Notes under the pieces: model-generated
The model's input: the letters and a program-made list of their open reading frames with translations, nothing else
Told to the model about the DNA's origin: nothing
Database searches by the model: none
Assembly (NCBI GenBank): GCA_028753945.1
Contig: JAPNXP010000007.1
Location: 1 to 64,000 of the forward strand
DNA: 64,000 nucleotides
Direction: 5' to 3'
From: Hexactinellida sp. DTS-2022
Lineage: Eukaryota > Porifera > Hexactinellida
Made by a program: the position numbers and the translations under genes
Shown: positions 12,567 to 22,100 of the stretch, in pieces
Layout of the letters: every line of letters starts with the position of its first letter
Position numbering within the stretch: position 1 is the first letter of the stretch

Positions 12567-13922
12567 ATGAGTGAGGAGAAGGAATTCAACCCTTTGGTGT
12601 TCGAAGCCAAGTTGGCGGAGCAGGCGGAGAGATACGACGGTGAGTTGTGCTGTAATGGAAATTTTCCAGCGACAGTCCCATTTCCGCTTGCGGGTTTTGA
12701 CGCGTGTGTTAGAGATGGTGAAGTCCATGGAGGCGGTGGTGAAGCAGAAGCACCAGAAGAAAGCCATCCTGAGCACCGAGGAGCGGAACCTGCTGTCCGT
12801 GGCCTACAAGAACGTCATCGGGAGCCGACGCGCCGCCTGGCGGATAATCAGCTCCATCGAGCAGAAGGAGGAGAGCCGCGATAAGCCCGACACCTCCAAC
12901 AAGCTGGCCATCATAAAGGTGAGTCCCTGTTTGCCCCTGGGCCCGGGCGCTGCTGACACGTGCGTAGGAGTACAAGGGGAGAGTGGAGAAGGAACTCGAC
13001 GACATCTGCGACAACATTCTGGAAGTGCTGGACACTTACCTCCTCTCCGGGAACCTGGAGCTGCAGCCCGAATGCAGAGTGTTCTACTTCAAAATGTGAG
13101 TTGGGACTATGCCACTGTGCGCTAGGTTACGCGGCTCTATAGGAAGGGGGACTACTGCAGATACATGGCCGAGTACAAGGCGGGGGACTCTCGGTACGGA
13201 GCGGCGGAGAAAGCCTCGGATGCCTACCAGGAGGCCCAGACACTGGCCACCGCCTCTGATGATGACAATACTGACAAGAAGGAAGGTCTCCCCTCCACTC
13301 ACCCCATCAGGCTCGGGTAAGTCCCCTGTCCAACCGTAGAGGGCCGGGTTTATAGTAACCCATTATAGCCGTATAGCCTATTAGGGTATAGGGCCACACC
13401 AGGTGACGGGACACTTATTATGTGGCGCTTTTTGAGATTAGAAAGCGTAAATTATTATATTTTATATTAATTACAAATATATTTGCCATACGAGCCTGAC
13501 CGTAAATATTAACACAGATCCTGCACTGTACAGGATGGCACTTTTTAGTTTGTCAAAACATTGAAATTTGGGGCTCTAACAATGTCGACTGCTCTATCCA
13601 GTCTAGCGCTTAACTACTCAGTGTTCCACTACGAGATTCGCAACGAGCCGAACGAGGCGTGCAAACTGGCGAAGAAGGCGTTTGACGATGCGATCGCTGA
13701 GCTGGACAACCTGAGCGAGGATTCGTACAAGGACTCTACGCTGATAATGCAGCTGCTCCGCGACAACCTCACTCTGTGGACCTCCGACATGCAGGACGGT
13801 GAGTGCACTCGTATTCCCTGATTGTAGGATACACATAACTATTGCCATTTCTGTTGCTAGGTGAGGGTCACGGCGAGGGTCACGGCGAGGGGCACGGCGA
13901 AGAGGGACAAGCGGACCAGTAG
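12567..13922 (+). CDS. 14-3-3 protein, copy 1
   Basis: Dimeric cytosolic adaptor that binds phosphoserine/threonine motifs. Six exons join in phase: 12567-12639, 12713-12918, 12968-13095, 13143-13316, 13602-13798, 13861-13922, giving 279 aa against 245-255 for most family members. Hallmarks are [37 protein letters not shown], the YCRYMAEY segment (Arg-Tyr of the phosphopeptide pocket), [15 protein letters not shown] and [18 protein letters not shown]. The tail is a [15 protein letters not shown] repeat. Relative to copy 2, the helix-5/6 linker reads SRYGAAEK and has three extra residues (DNT region). The intron before exon 5 is 285 bp here but 60 bp in copy 2. The frame is intact. Confidence 0.96.
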
Positions 13923-14050
13923 CCAGAAGCAAACCTAGGCCCTAGTGACTCTTGATACTTTGTACTATTATTAGTTGCTAGCTTGTATTGTGTAACTATG
14001 TTACTGTCATTAGTATGTACTATTGTTATCTGTCTTAACTGGGTATGTAG

Positions 14051-14243
14051 GCAAGGAATAATCCAGGAGCGCGAGATGCTCCTTTTGGAGCATGATTTTG
14101 GTAAATTATAATTTAAAAGAGAGCCCGAAAATTTGGAATCCTCTCTTATAACGTAATATTAATTTGTGACTTAAGCGTATTAATTAAAATTGGATCAGAC
14201 AGGATTAGGAGCGTATTACGAATGCCTGTACAATATACTGATT
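14051..14243 (+). mobile_element. Dispersed repeat, family 1 (hairpin-start element), copy 1
   Basis: Starts with a short hairpin (AGGAGCGCGAGATGCTCCTT), then an AT-rich body, then GGATTAGGAGCGTATT and a TGCCTGTACAATATACTG tail. Related copies, all in the same orientation, lie at 26403-26866, 44558-44728, 49505-49690 and 52621-52945. No terminal inverted repeats are obvious; a SINE- or Helitron-like non-autonomous element is possible. Confidence 0.75.
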
Positions 14244-14482
14244 CAGGACCACAACCATAGGTGGGCCGTGCGACATGCTCGTGGGTGTTTGTAAGTCAAT
14301 AGCGTGACGTCACCACACCAATAATTGGCTTGCTACGGGCCTGATGCTACCATTAAGCAACAGTCGATAGGGCTGGGTCGTAGCATGCATAGCTGTTAAT
14401 GGAAGAGGGCGAATAAATATCATAATTATAATAATTCCCCAGCACCTGTGTTTGTTCGGGCAATTGGGAACACATTCCGATG

Positions 14483-14821
14483 CATACCTGCCAACTTATT
14501 TGAGTCGTATCCCTGTACGGAGCTCCAATTTCCCCTGTACATTGCCAAAAATCCCTGTACACCCGAAATTTTTTTGTCTCGCTCATGTAGGGAAATTTCC
14601 CTACATGAGCGAGACAAACACTATACGCTTGAATAGGAATTGTTACTTTAACAAAATACTACATTTTGAGAGTAAAGACATTTTTAGGTGTATTTGACTT
14701 ACAATCATTAATTTTGTCCCGACTTAAAATCCCTGTACAAATGTAATAATTCCCTGTACAAGACAGCAAAATGGTTAAAATCCCTGTACTGTACAGGGAA
14801 TCCCTGTACGGTTGGCAGGTA
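14483..14821. mobile_element. Non-autonomous TIR element with central 44-bp palindrome
   Basis: Ends read TACCTGCCAAC and GTTGGCAGGTA in inverted orientation, each followed inward by repeated CCCTGTAC motifs. The direct repeat TCCGATG flanks the element at 14476-14482 and 14822-14828, consistent with a 7-bp target duplication. A perfect inverted repeat of 2x22 bp sits at 14574-14617. Confidence 0.8.
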
Positions 14822-16074
14822 TCCGATGATATTGCCATGTGATGACAACAAATTAGTAGATCTGAGAGGTGCAAGTTTGTTATCGCCCTATATATAGACA
14901 TTCCAAATAATACCCAAAAGGAGCGTAAACTAAAGCCACTGCACAATCAGAGTGGAGATGCGGCGCAAAAGCTTATTAAGGAGTGTGGTTAGCCTGGTAG
15001 GGGATTAATACTAACGGGTCTATTAAGTTAGAAAGGCCGTTAAGGAGTTAGTCACATAGCAGACAGGTCTCAGGCTGCTTAGCTATACTCCGACACGCAG
15101 TGTAATGTCCCAAGCGTATATATAGTATGTTACGTAATGCTTGCTAGGGGGGGGGGGTCAATCAATGGGTTACAAACTTACAGACCATCCTTCTATATTG
15201 CAAACAGGTAAAAAGCGTGATAAGGGAGGGGCGTTTCTAATTTTAGGGAATTTGCGTTTCGAACGCTAACAGCTCCGTGGGTATAAAGCTGGTCGCAACC
15301 AGGGTATATTATAAGCCCATTTTTTTATTCCTGGCCCATTTTTTTATTCCTATTTTCATTTTTTTACTCCCTTGAATAGTGAGTTTTTATCGTCTGATAT
15401 CCATTTCAAGATTCCATTTCTACCGAAAATCCATTTTTTTATTCCACGAAAACATTAAAAAACTTTTTTTTAATCCTTATAAAATACTCTGGTCGCAACT
15501 AAACACGAATGTGCAATAATTAAGTCTCCGACTATTCATTGCTGGCACAGAGCTCTCCGCGCCACAATAACATAAGATTACTAGCAAGCAGGCTGCTACG
15601 TAAGAGCAGAGGCTATAATACAGTTGCTATGGTTGCTATGGACGTCAGTAGCTGAGCTGAAATCTGATAAATAGGGCAGCTAAATGCTACACTCTATCTT
15701 TCCACAGTCGCTTCTCGCACAAGTTCCACATTCCTCACGCAGCTACCTAGCAACCGGAGACCGCTCACACACCTCTCACAGGTGTCAGGGGCAGGCACAA
15801 ATAAGGTGTGTTTTAGTTATAAATTAGATTTGTTCTATTTTACGGTAAATTTGCTGAAAAACTAAGTTGTTAGATGTAACTGTAATTATTCGTAGGTTAC
15901 ATTCCTGTGATTGATTTATAGCTCTTATTTTCTAGATTAGCTCAGATGACGATCGTATAAAAGAGCGCGTTATAACTTATAATCCCTAAATAAGTAGTTA
16001 CTTGAATAAATTATTTCCCGTTTCTTTCATTGATTACAATTAGCTAAATTTCCAGTACCGCAGTACCTAGCAAC

Positions 16075-17470
16075 ATGAGTGAGGAGAAGGAATTCAACGG
16101 TTTGGTGTTCGAAGCCAAGTTGGCGGAGCAGGCGGAGAGATACGACGGTGAGTTGTGCTGTAATGGAAATTTTGGTGCGGGGGGACGAAAGTTTCATGGA
16201 AATTTGGTCCTTCTGTGGAAAATTGGTCCCTCTGAGGCTTGTGTTTATTTAGTTACCGTATTTACTCGAATAGTAGCCTAGACGAATTGTCGCCATATTG
16301 GGACAAAACATTTTATTAATAAGCCTATCACTGGAAAATTGGGCCCCGAAAAATTGATCCGGGACCAAAATTCCATGGAAAACTGGTCCCATGTTGTTGT
16401 GGGACCAATAATTTCAGGCTAGGATTTTTCCATGGAATATTGGTCCCACGGACCAATATTCCAGCGACAGTCCCATTTCCGCTTGCGGGTTTGTGACGCG
16501 TGTCTTAGAGATGGTGAAGTCGATGGAGGCGGTGGTGAAGCAGAAGCACCAGAAGAAAGCCATCCTGAGCACCGAGGAGCGGAACCTGCTGTCCGTGGCC
16601 TACAAGAACGTCATCGGGAGCCGACGCGCCGCCTGGCGGATAATCAGCTCCATCGAGCAGAAGGAGGAGAGCCGCGATAAGCCCGACACCTCCAACAAGC
16701 TGGCCATCATAAAGGTGAGTCCCTGTTTGCCCCTGGGCCCGGCGCTGCTGACACGTGCGTAGGAGTACAAGGGGAGAGTGGAGAAGGAACTCGACGATAT
16801 CTGCGAGAACATTCTGGACGTGCTGGACACTCACCTCCTCTCCGGGAACCTGGAGCTGCAGCCCGAGTGCAGAGTGTTCTACTTCAAAATGTGAGTTGGG
16901 ACTATGCCACTGTGTGCTAGGTTACGCGGCTCTATAGGAAGGGGGACTACTGCAGATACATGGCCGAGTACAAGGCGGGGGAGTCCCGGGAGCAGGCGGC
17001 GGACAAAGCCTCGGCGGCCTACCAGGAGGCCCAGACACTGGCAACCTCCTCTGACGATGATAAAAAGGAAGGGCTCCCCTCCACTCATCCCATCAGGCTC
17101 GGGTAAGTCCCCTGTCCCCTGTCCCCTGTCCCAACCGGGCAGAATTACCTCTGCTCTATCAGTCTAGCGCTTAACTACTCAGTGTTCCACTACGAGATAC
17201 GCAACAAACCGAACGAGGCGTGCAAACTTGCTAAACAAGCGTTTGACGATGCGATCGCTGAGCTGGACAACCTGAGCGAGGATTCGTACAAGGACTCTAC
17301 GCTGATAATGCAGCTGCTCCGCGACAACCTCACTCTGTGGACCTCCGACATGCAGGACGGTGAGTGCACTCGTATTCCCTGATTGTAGACACACATAACT
17401 ATTGCCATTTCTGTTGCTAGGTGAGGGTCACGGCGAGGGGCACTGCGAAGAGGGACAAGCGGACCAGTAG
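16075..17470 (+). CDS. 14-3-3 protein, copy 2
   Basis: Tandem paralogue of the gene at 12567. Exons 16075-16147, 16509-16714, 16763-16890, 16938-17102, 17163-17359 and 17421-17470 join in phase to 272 aa. All 14-3-3 hallmarks are present: [10 protein letters not shown], the [16 protein letters not shown] segment, [35 protein letters not shown]. Differences from copy 1 include Asn-Gly for Asn-Pro near residue 8, a more canonical [13 protein letters not shown] linker, and a shorter tail containing a Cys (GHGEGHCEE). Intron 1 is 361 bp because of a 287-bp insertion absent from copy 1. Both copies look functional; substitutions cluster in the helix-6 region and the tail. Confidence 0.96.
16174..16460. 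mobile_element. 287-bp insertion in intron 1 of 14-3-3 copy 2
   Basis: Copy 1 reads straight from GGAAATTTT into CCAGCGACAG; copy 2 has 287 bp between the same flanks. The insert is rich in GGTCCC/GGGACC and TTGGTCC/GGACCAA in both orientations, suggesting partly inverted termini. Copy 1 serves as the empty site, so the insertion followed the duplication, or was lost from copy 1. Confidence 0.75.
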
Positions 17471-17663
17471 CCAGAAGGAAACCTAGGGCCTAGTGACTTT
17501 GTACTATTATATTGAATATTCTTCCCATTCCTATGTAACGTATCTTAGTGTATGATTGAAACAATAATAGCAGAAGTGTTAATAATAATAATATGAACAG
17601 TTCAAATGATTGGTGATATAGTACACACTGAATGAATGAATTAATGTTCCCAGCTGATAGCTG

Positions 17664-19045
17664 TTACAAGTTGGAACTGACACTAAACACCTCCAGCAGC
17701 GAGGCGGGGGGGGCGCCCTCATAGAATATTTTATAGACTTTGAGGAACAGCGGCGTCTCCCGTATGAGCCCCTCCCTCTCGAGGCTCCGTGCCAGCAGTT
17801 GCGCCGTGGCGGGCCCCTGCAACTTCTGTCCGCCCAGCAGCTCGCTCTCCAGGGCAGGCAGCGACTTGCCGGTGCGCACGAACGCCTCCGAGACGCGCCG
17901 GTTGCGGCCCCCGTAGCAAGTCGCTATCAGGTCCGCCACGCCGCAGGACTGGAAGAATGTGTCCTCCCGGGTCTTCGGGTAGATCCGCTTTATTATGCTG
18001 ATCATCTCCACGAGTCCTGTAACAAGCATAACTAAGTACCGAACACGTTGCTACCTGAGGCACTCACCTATGCGTATAACGGCTGCCTTCGTGTTAGAGC
18101 CCAGGTCCATCCCATCTACGAACCCGGCCGCGCAGGCGACCACGTTCTTAAGTGCCCCGCAGAGCTCCACGGCCTCCAGGTCCGCGACCACCTCAACCTT
18201 AAAGTAGTCAGTCGAGAACAGCCGTCGCAGCATAGCCCCTACACACACAGCGTAACTAACTACTGGACTAGTGCGTAGGGAACTGCATATAGTGCTCTTA
18301 TAACGGGCATAAATTATACAGGGTATATTCTTATATCCGACATGTTCTTATAATGGAACGTTCTTATATTCGCCATCTACTACTGTTATCCTTTAATGTT
18401 ACTTAAGTCAAATTAATTAATAGTCCATGTTCTCTAACAGTCCCCCTGGGGCCTTATGCCACTGGTGCCTGTATGAGACAACAGCATCGCTATATGGTGA
18501 CGTCACTCACCCTGCTCGCTGCTGCGGGTCCCCAGCGTGGCCTCGCAGTGCGTCTCGCGCGCCACCTCTGTGGCAATGTTGGCGCCCATGAGGACGCTCA
18601 TGGGGAGGTCCAGCGCGCGTCCGATCTGCTCCGACACCAGCTCCAGGGTCCCCCCGGGCCGCGCGTCCAGTCCCTTTATGAGCGACACGCCCACGGCCCC
18701 GGCCCTAAGCGCGCCCTTGAGCGTCGCGCAGATGCCCGGCACGAACTGGTGCGGCACCACGAACACGAGCACGTCGGCGTCCCTCGCTGCCGACAGCAGG
18801 TCCGGGTCCGCGCGGACATTCTCCGGCAGGCGGATGCCAGGCAGGTACTTCACGTTCTCGTGCCGCGAGTTTATGACGTCACTCAGCTTCTCGCCCTCCC
18901 AGATCTCCTCGTACACGTACATGGTGACTTCTCTCGCGAAGCCCGGCTGGAGACACACGTTGTTGCCGATAATCTTAGCGACCGCGCTGCCCCAGTTCCC
19001 CGAGCCCACCAGACAGACCCGCAAAGCGTGCGCAACAGATGCCAT
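17664..19045 (-). CDS. GPD1: Cytosolic glycerol-3-phosphate dehydrogenase (NAD+)
   Basis: Interconverts dihydroxyacetone phosphate and glycerol-3-phosphate using NADH. Three exons join in phase: 19045-18511, 18238-18068, 18016-17664, predicting 352 aa (human GPD1 349). Near the N-terminus is the Rossmann motif VGSGNWGSA, followed by VVPHQF, SLIKG, the ALKNVVA segment containing the catalytic Lys, [14 protein letters not shown], and [20 protein letters not shown], with [10 protein letters not shown] near the end. A TTG nine bases upstream keeps the frame open, but ATG at 19045 (AG two bases before) is the natural start. There is no mitochondrial presequence and no FAD domain, so this is the soluble enzyme. 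Intron 1 (272 bp) carries a dispersed TTATAACCGG-type repeat. Confidence 0.97.
18270..18382. mobile_element. TTATAACCGG-family short repeat
   Basis: Contains ACAGGGTATAT and GTTCTTAT motifs shared with copies near 22836, 24322, 28311, 29262, 38490, 51340, 53625, 58730 and 61738. The best-preserved copies end in CATCTACTGTA, matching inverted ends that begin TACAGT, as in small pogo/Tigger-like non-autonomous elements. Confidence 0.55.
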
Positions 19046-19157
19046 TCTAGCCAACCGGTTGTCAGGGTAAAGAGAGTGTTATACCAACTAATTTCCCGTA
19101 GAACGCAACTTGGGTATAAATACAAATATTAATTTAGTCATAAAATAAATAAATAAT

Positions 19158-22100
19158 TCAACTGAACAGTCTCAACCGGTCTCTGACCTGTCCGCTCCCG
19201 CTGAGCACCTGTACCTCCGTGCGGAGGCTGCCCCTACCGGCCTCTCCGACCGGACTATCCGGTTCCGCGGGAACACTAACCGGGGCAGCCACGGGGTCTG
19301 TAGATTCGCGGTTATTCACACCTCTGTCCCCCCGATCCAGGAGCATCTCCCTCAGCAGCTGCATGGCGTCCGGCGGCTCCTCGCTAAGCGCCGGCATCTT
19401 GCCGACCCCGCGGGAGCTCTTAACCGGCCGCACCGGCGCCGGCACCCTCTCAGGCCGGCCCGCTAGTGCCGGTACCGGCTTAGGTCGGACCGGTATCGGC
19501 ATAGGCGGGGACTCGAGGGTCTCCCGCTTGAGAGCGGATATCCTCAGGTTCTGCGGACGCGCGGCTCCCGCGTGGGAGAAGCGCTCTCTCAGTCGGGACA
19601 CGCCCGGGCCCGGGGCCAGCTTACGCCGCGTGTCTCTCAGGGGCTCTCTGGTAGCAGCTGAGAGGTCCGGCAGGGCGGGGGACCGGGGCAGCTCAGGTGT
19701 TACTTCCGGTTTAACTTCCGGTTCCGGCTCAGGGGCTTCTGGCGACTGGTCCCCCGGGGCGGGGCCGGCGGGCTCCTCCTCCTCCGGCTGCCGGCCCCTC
19801 TGTCGAGCCGTCACGCGACGCAGGTACTCGCGCGCCTCCTCCCAGCTGGGCACGTCGTAGCTGCTGGTGCCGCCGCGGGGCTGGGACCCCGGGGTGTCAG
19901 CTGGTACCAGAGGTCTGTCAGCTGATACCAGAGGTCTGTCAGCTGTTAGCAGAGGTCTGTCAGCTGATATAACAGGTCTGTCAGCTGATACCAGGGGTCT
20001 GTCAGCTGATACCAGGGGTCTGTCAGCTGATACCAGAGGTCTGTCAGCTGTTAGCAGAGGTCTGTCAGCTGTTAGCAGGGGTCTGTCAGCTGATATAACA
20101 GGTCTGTCAGCTGATACCAGGGGTCTGTCAGCTGATACCAGAGGTCTGTCAGCTGTTAGCAGAGGTCTGTCAGCTGTTAGCAGGGGTCTGTCAGCTGATA
20201 TAACAGGTCTGTCAGCTGATACCAGGGGTCTGTCAGCTGATACCAGAGGTCTGTCAGCTGTTAGCAGAGGTCTGTCAGCTGTTAGCAGGGGTCTGTCAGC
20301 TGATATAACAGGTCTGTCAGCTGTTAAGAGAGGTCTGTCAGCTGATACCATGGGTTTCTCAGCTGGTACCTTAGGCCTGTCAGCTAGTACCTTAGGTCTG
20401 TCAGCTGGTACCTTAGAGTATACCATTTCTGGGGAGTAAGGCCTGGACACGGGGGCAGCTGAGTCCAGCAGGGAGTGAGTTAGGTTTGCGATTCGTGAGC
20501 TGAGCCTTATTCCCTCCAGGAGCGTCTCTGGGTTGTGTGCCGGAGCCGCCATTACGAGAACCGGTTCCGCCGGTACCGGCAGAGGTTCCGGTTGCGGCCG
20601 CGCGGTGAATGAGGAGGCGGGGGCGCCTGTAAGCGCGTGCGGGACCGCGGTCTCTATGGCTATGGCGGCGGAGACGGGGCGCGTCTCTGAGCGGATGAGC
20701 AGCGCGGCGGCCGGGAGCGAGGAGGTGGAGGAGGTGGGCGGGGCGGGGCTCGCGGAGCTAGGCTGCTCGCTCGGCGGGTCCGCCGGCTGCCAGGCGGGGG
20801 CGCGGGCCGCGGTGCTGGTGGCGACCGGACCCAGGATGTCCGGGGGCAGGTGCGGATAGGGCGCGGAGCGGATCTGCTCCTGGATGCGCAGGTTCCGCTG
20901 CATTATAGCCTCGAAGGCAGAGACCCCGCCCCCGGGCCCCTCCTCCGGCTCGCGGCGCCCCAGCAGCCGTCCGAGCAGCCTCAGGCCCGAGAAGCGGCCC
21001 TTGCGCGGCCTCTCTGCCCCCTGCGGACCGGCGGACAGCAGCTCCTGTATGGGAGCTCCCAGGGCGGGGCCCGGCTCTATAAAGTCAGCTGTCTGCTCAG
21101 CTGGCTCCCCCGGGAAGCTGAGATCCGATTGGTCTATCTCTGTCGGCGCCGACGGGTCTCCGCTGCTGGCAGCCGACTGGCTAGACAGATCAGCTGTTAC
21201 CTCAGCTGTCTGATCAGTAGTTATCTCAGCAGCTGGAGGCTCCGGGGACAGCAGAGTGCTCGCAGAGTCCGACTTGAGACTCTTGCTGTCCGGTCCGTAG
21301 AAGAACCGTAGCTCCTCGCTCACGGGCATGTCGGCCGGCAGGTCTCTGCCGCTGCGCACATACGGCAGGTCTGTCTCTGCACCGGCATGTGCCGGCTCCT
21401 CGGGAACCGGTCTCAGCTCCGCGGGAGAGCCGGCTCCGCGCGGCGCCGCTCCCAGCAGCGACATTCTCTCGAGCACGAGACTGCTCACCTGTCTCCTGGG
21501 GAGCTCGGGGGGCTCGGGGGGCTCGGGGGGCGGGGCCGCCTCGGGGGGGCTCTGTTCCTCTGGGGGCTCGACAGCCGGGGGGGCAAGGGGAGAGGGGGCG
21601 GAGCGGGCGAGCCACCGCAGCTGGCGGCGCGCGGTCCGGCGGTCCATGCCTGCCAGGAACTTGTCAGCTGGGAGGGGGGAGGGGGTATCCTCCAGGAGGA
21701 GGGAGAGGGAGTAGGAGAGCTCGGCGAGACTCTTCCGACGGTCCGGGGTCCCCTCCTGCTCCGGGAGGACATACCGGACCTCTGAGGCGCTGCTAGGCAA
21801 CGGGGTAGTCTCGCTGGAATGCGAGGAGAGTACTTTAGATTCGTTCGAGTATAAAGATTCGTGTTTTTCTTGAACAGCTGATTCCCGAATAACTGGATTT
21901 TGTCCCTGTGCATCATGGTAACCACTGCGGGCCTTTGGAATTCTGTGTCTTACAGGCTCCTCATCAGTGTGCTCGCTCACAGAATCTAACCAACAAACAA
22001 ATAAACAAACAAATATACAAACAGGTTATAAGATTGAGTCTCCAACACACCTCTTATAGCCTGCATGACTACATCTCTGCACGCATGGAATGTGTCCTGC

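Larger units (their letters stand above)
12095..13970 (+). repeat. Segmental duplication, left copy (14-3-3 and its promoter)
   Basis: This block is repeated at 15596-17508 in the same orientation, about 3.5 kb downstream. Promoter, 5' leader, all six exons and most introns match closely. Homology starts near TACGTAAGAGCAGAGGCT and ends shortly after the stop codon. Differences include two intron-length changes and a CCAAT-box change, described separately. Confidence 0.95.
13923..15595. other. Spacer between the two 14-3-3 copies
   Basis: No coding exon found. It holds a dispersed GGAGCG-type repeat (14051-14243), an inverted-terminal-repeat element with a perfect 44-bp palindrome (14483-14821), an 11-base G run near 15148, and T-rich repeats of CCATTTTTTTATTCC type around 15318-15440. 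Confidence 0.6.
15596..17508 (+). repeat. Segmental duplication, right copy
   Basis: Right-hand partner of 12095-13970. The CRE-like GACGTCAG and AT-rich TATA-like sequence are kept, but the CCAAT box of the left copy reads CTAAAT here. The coding exons stay open and keep all splice sites. Confidence 0.95.

Noticed and set aside
19867..20439. 190-aa plus-strand frame opposite the espin-like gene
   Set aside because: Mirror of the 21-bp coding minisatellite; the minus frame continues for 942 codons and joins ankyrin exons in phase.
20533..21796. Several 100-150 aa plus- and minus-frame ORFs in GC-rich sequence
   Set aside because: All are shadows of the long last exon of the espin-like gene, caused by high GC and few stop codons.
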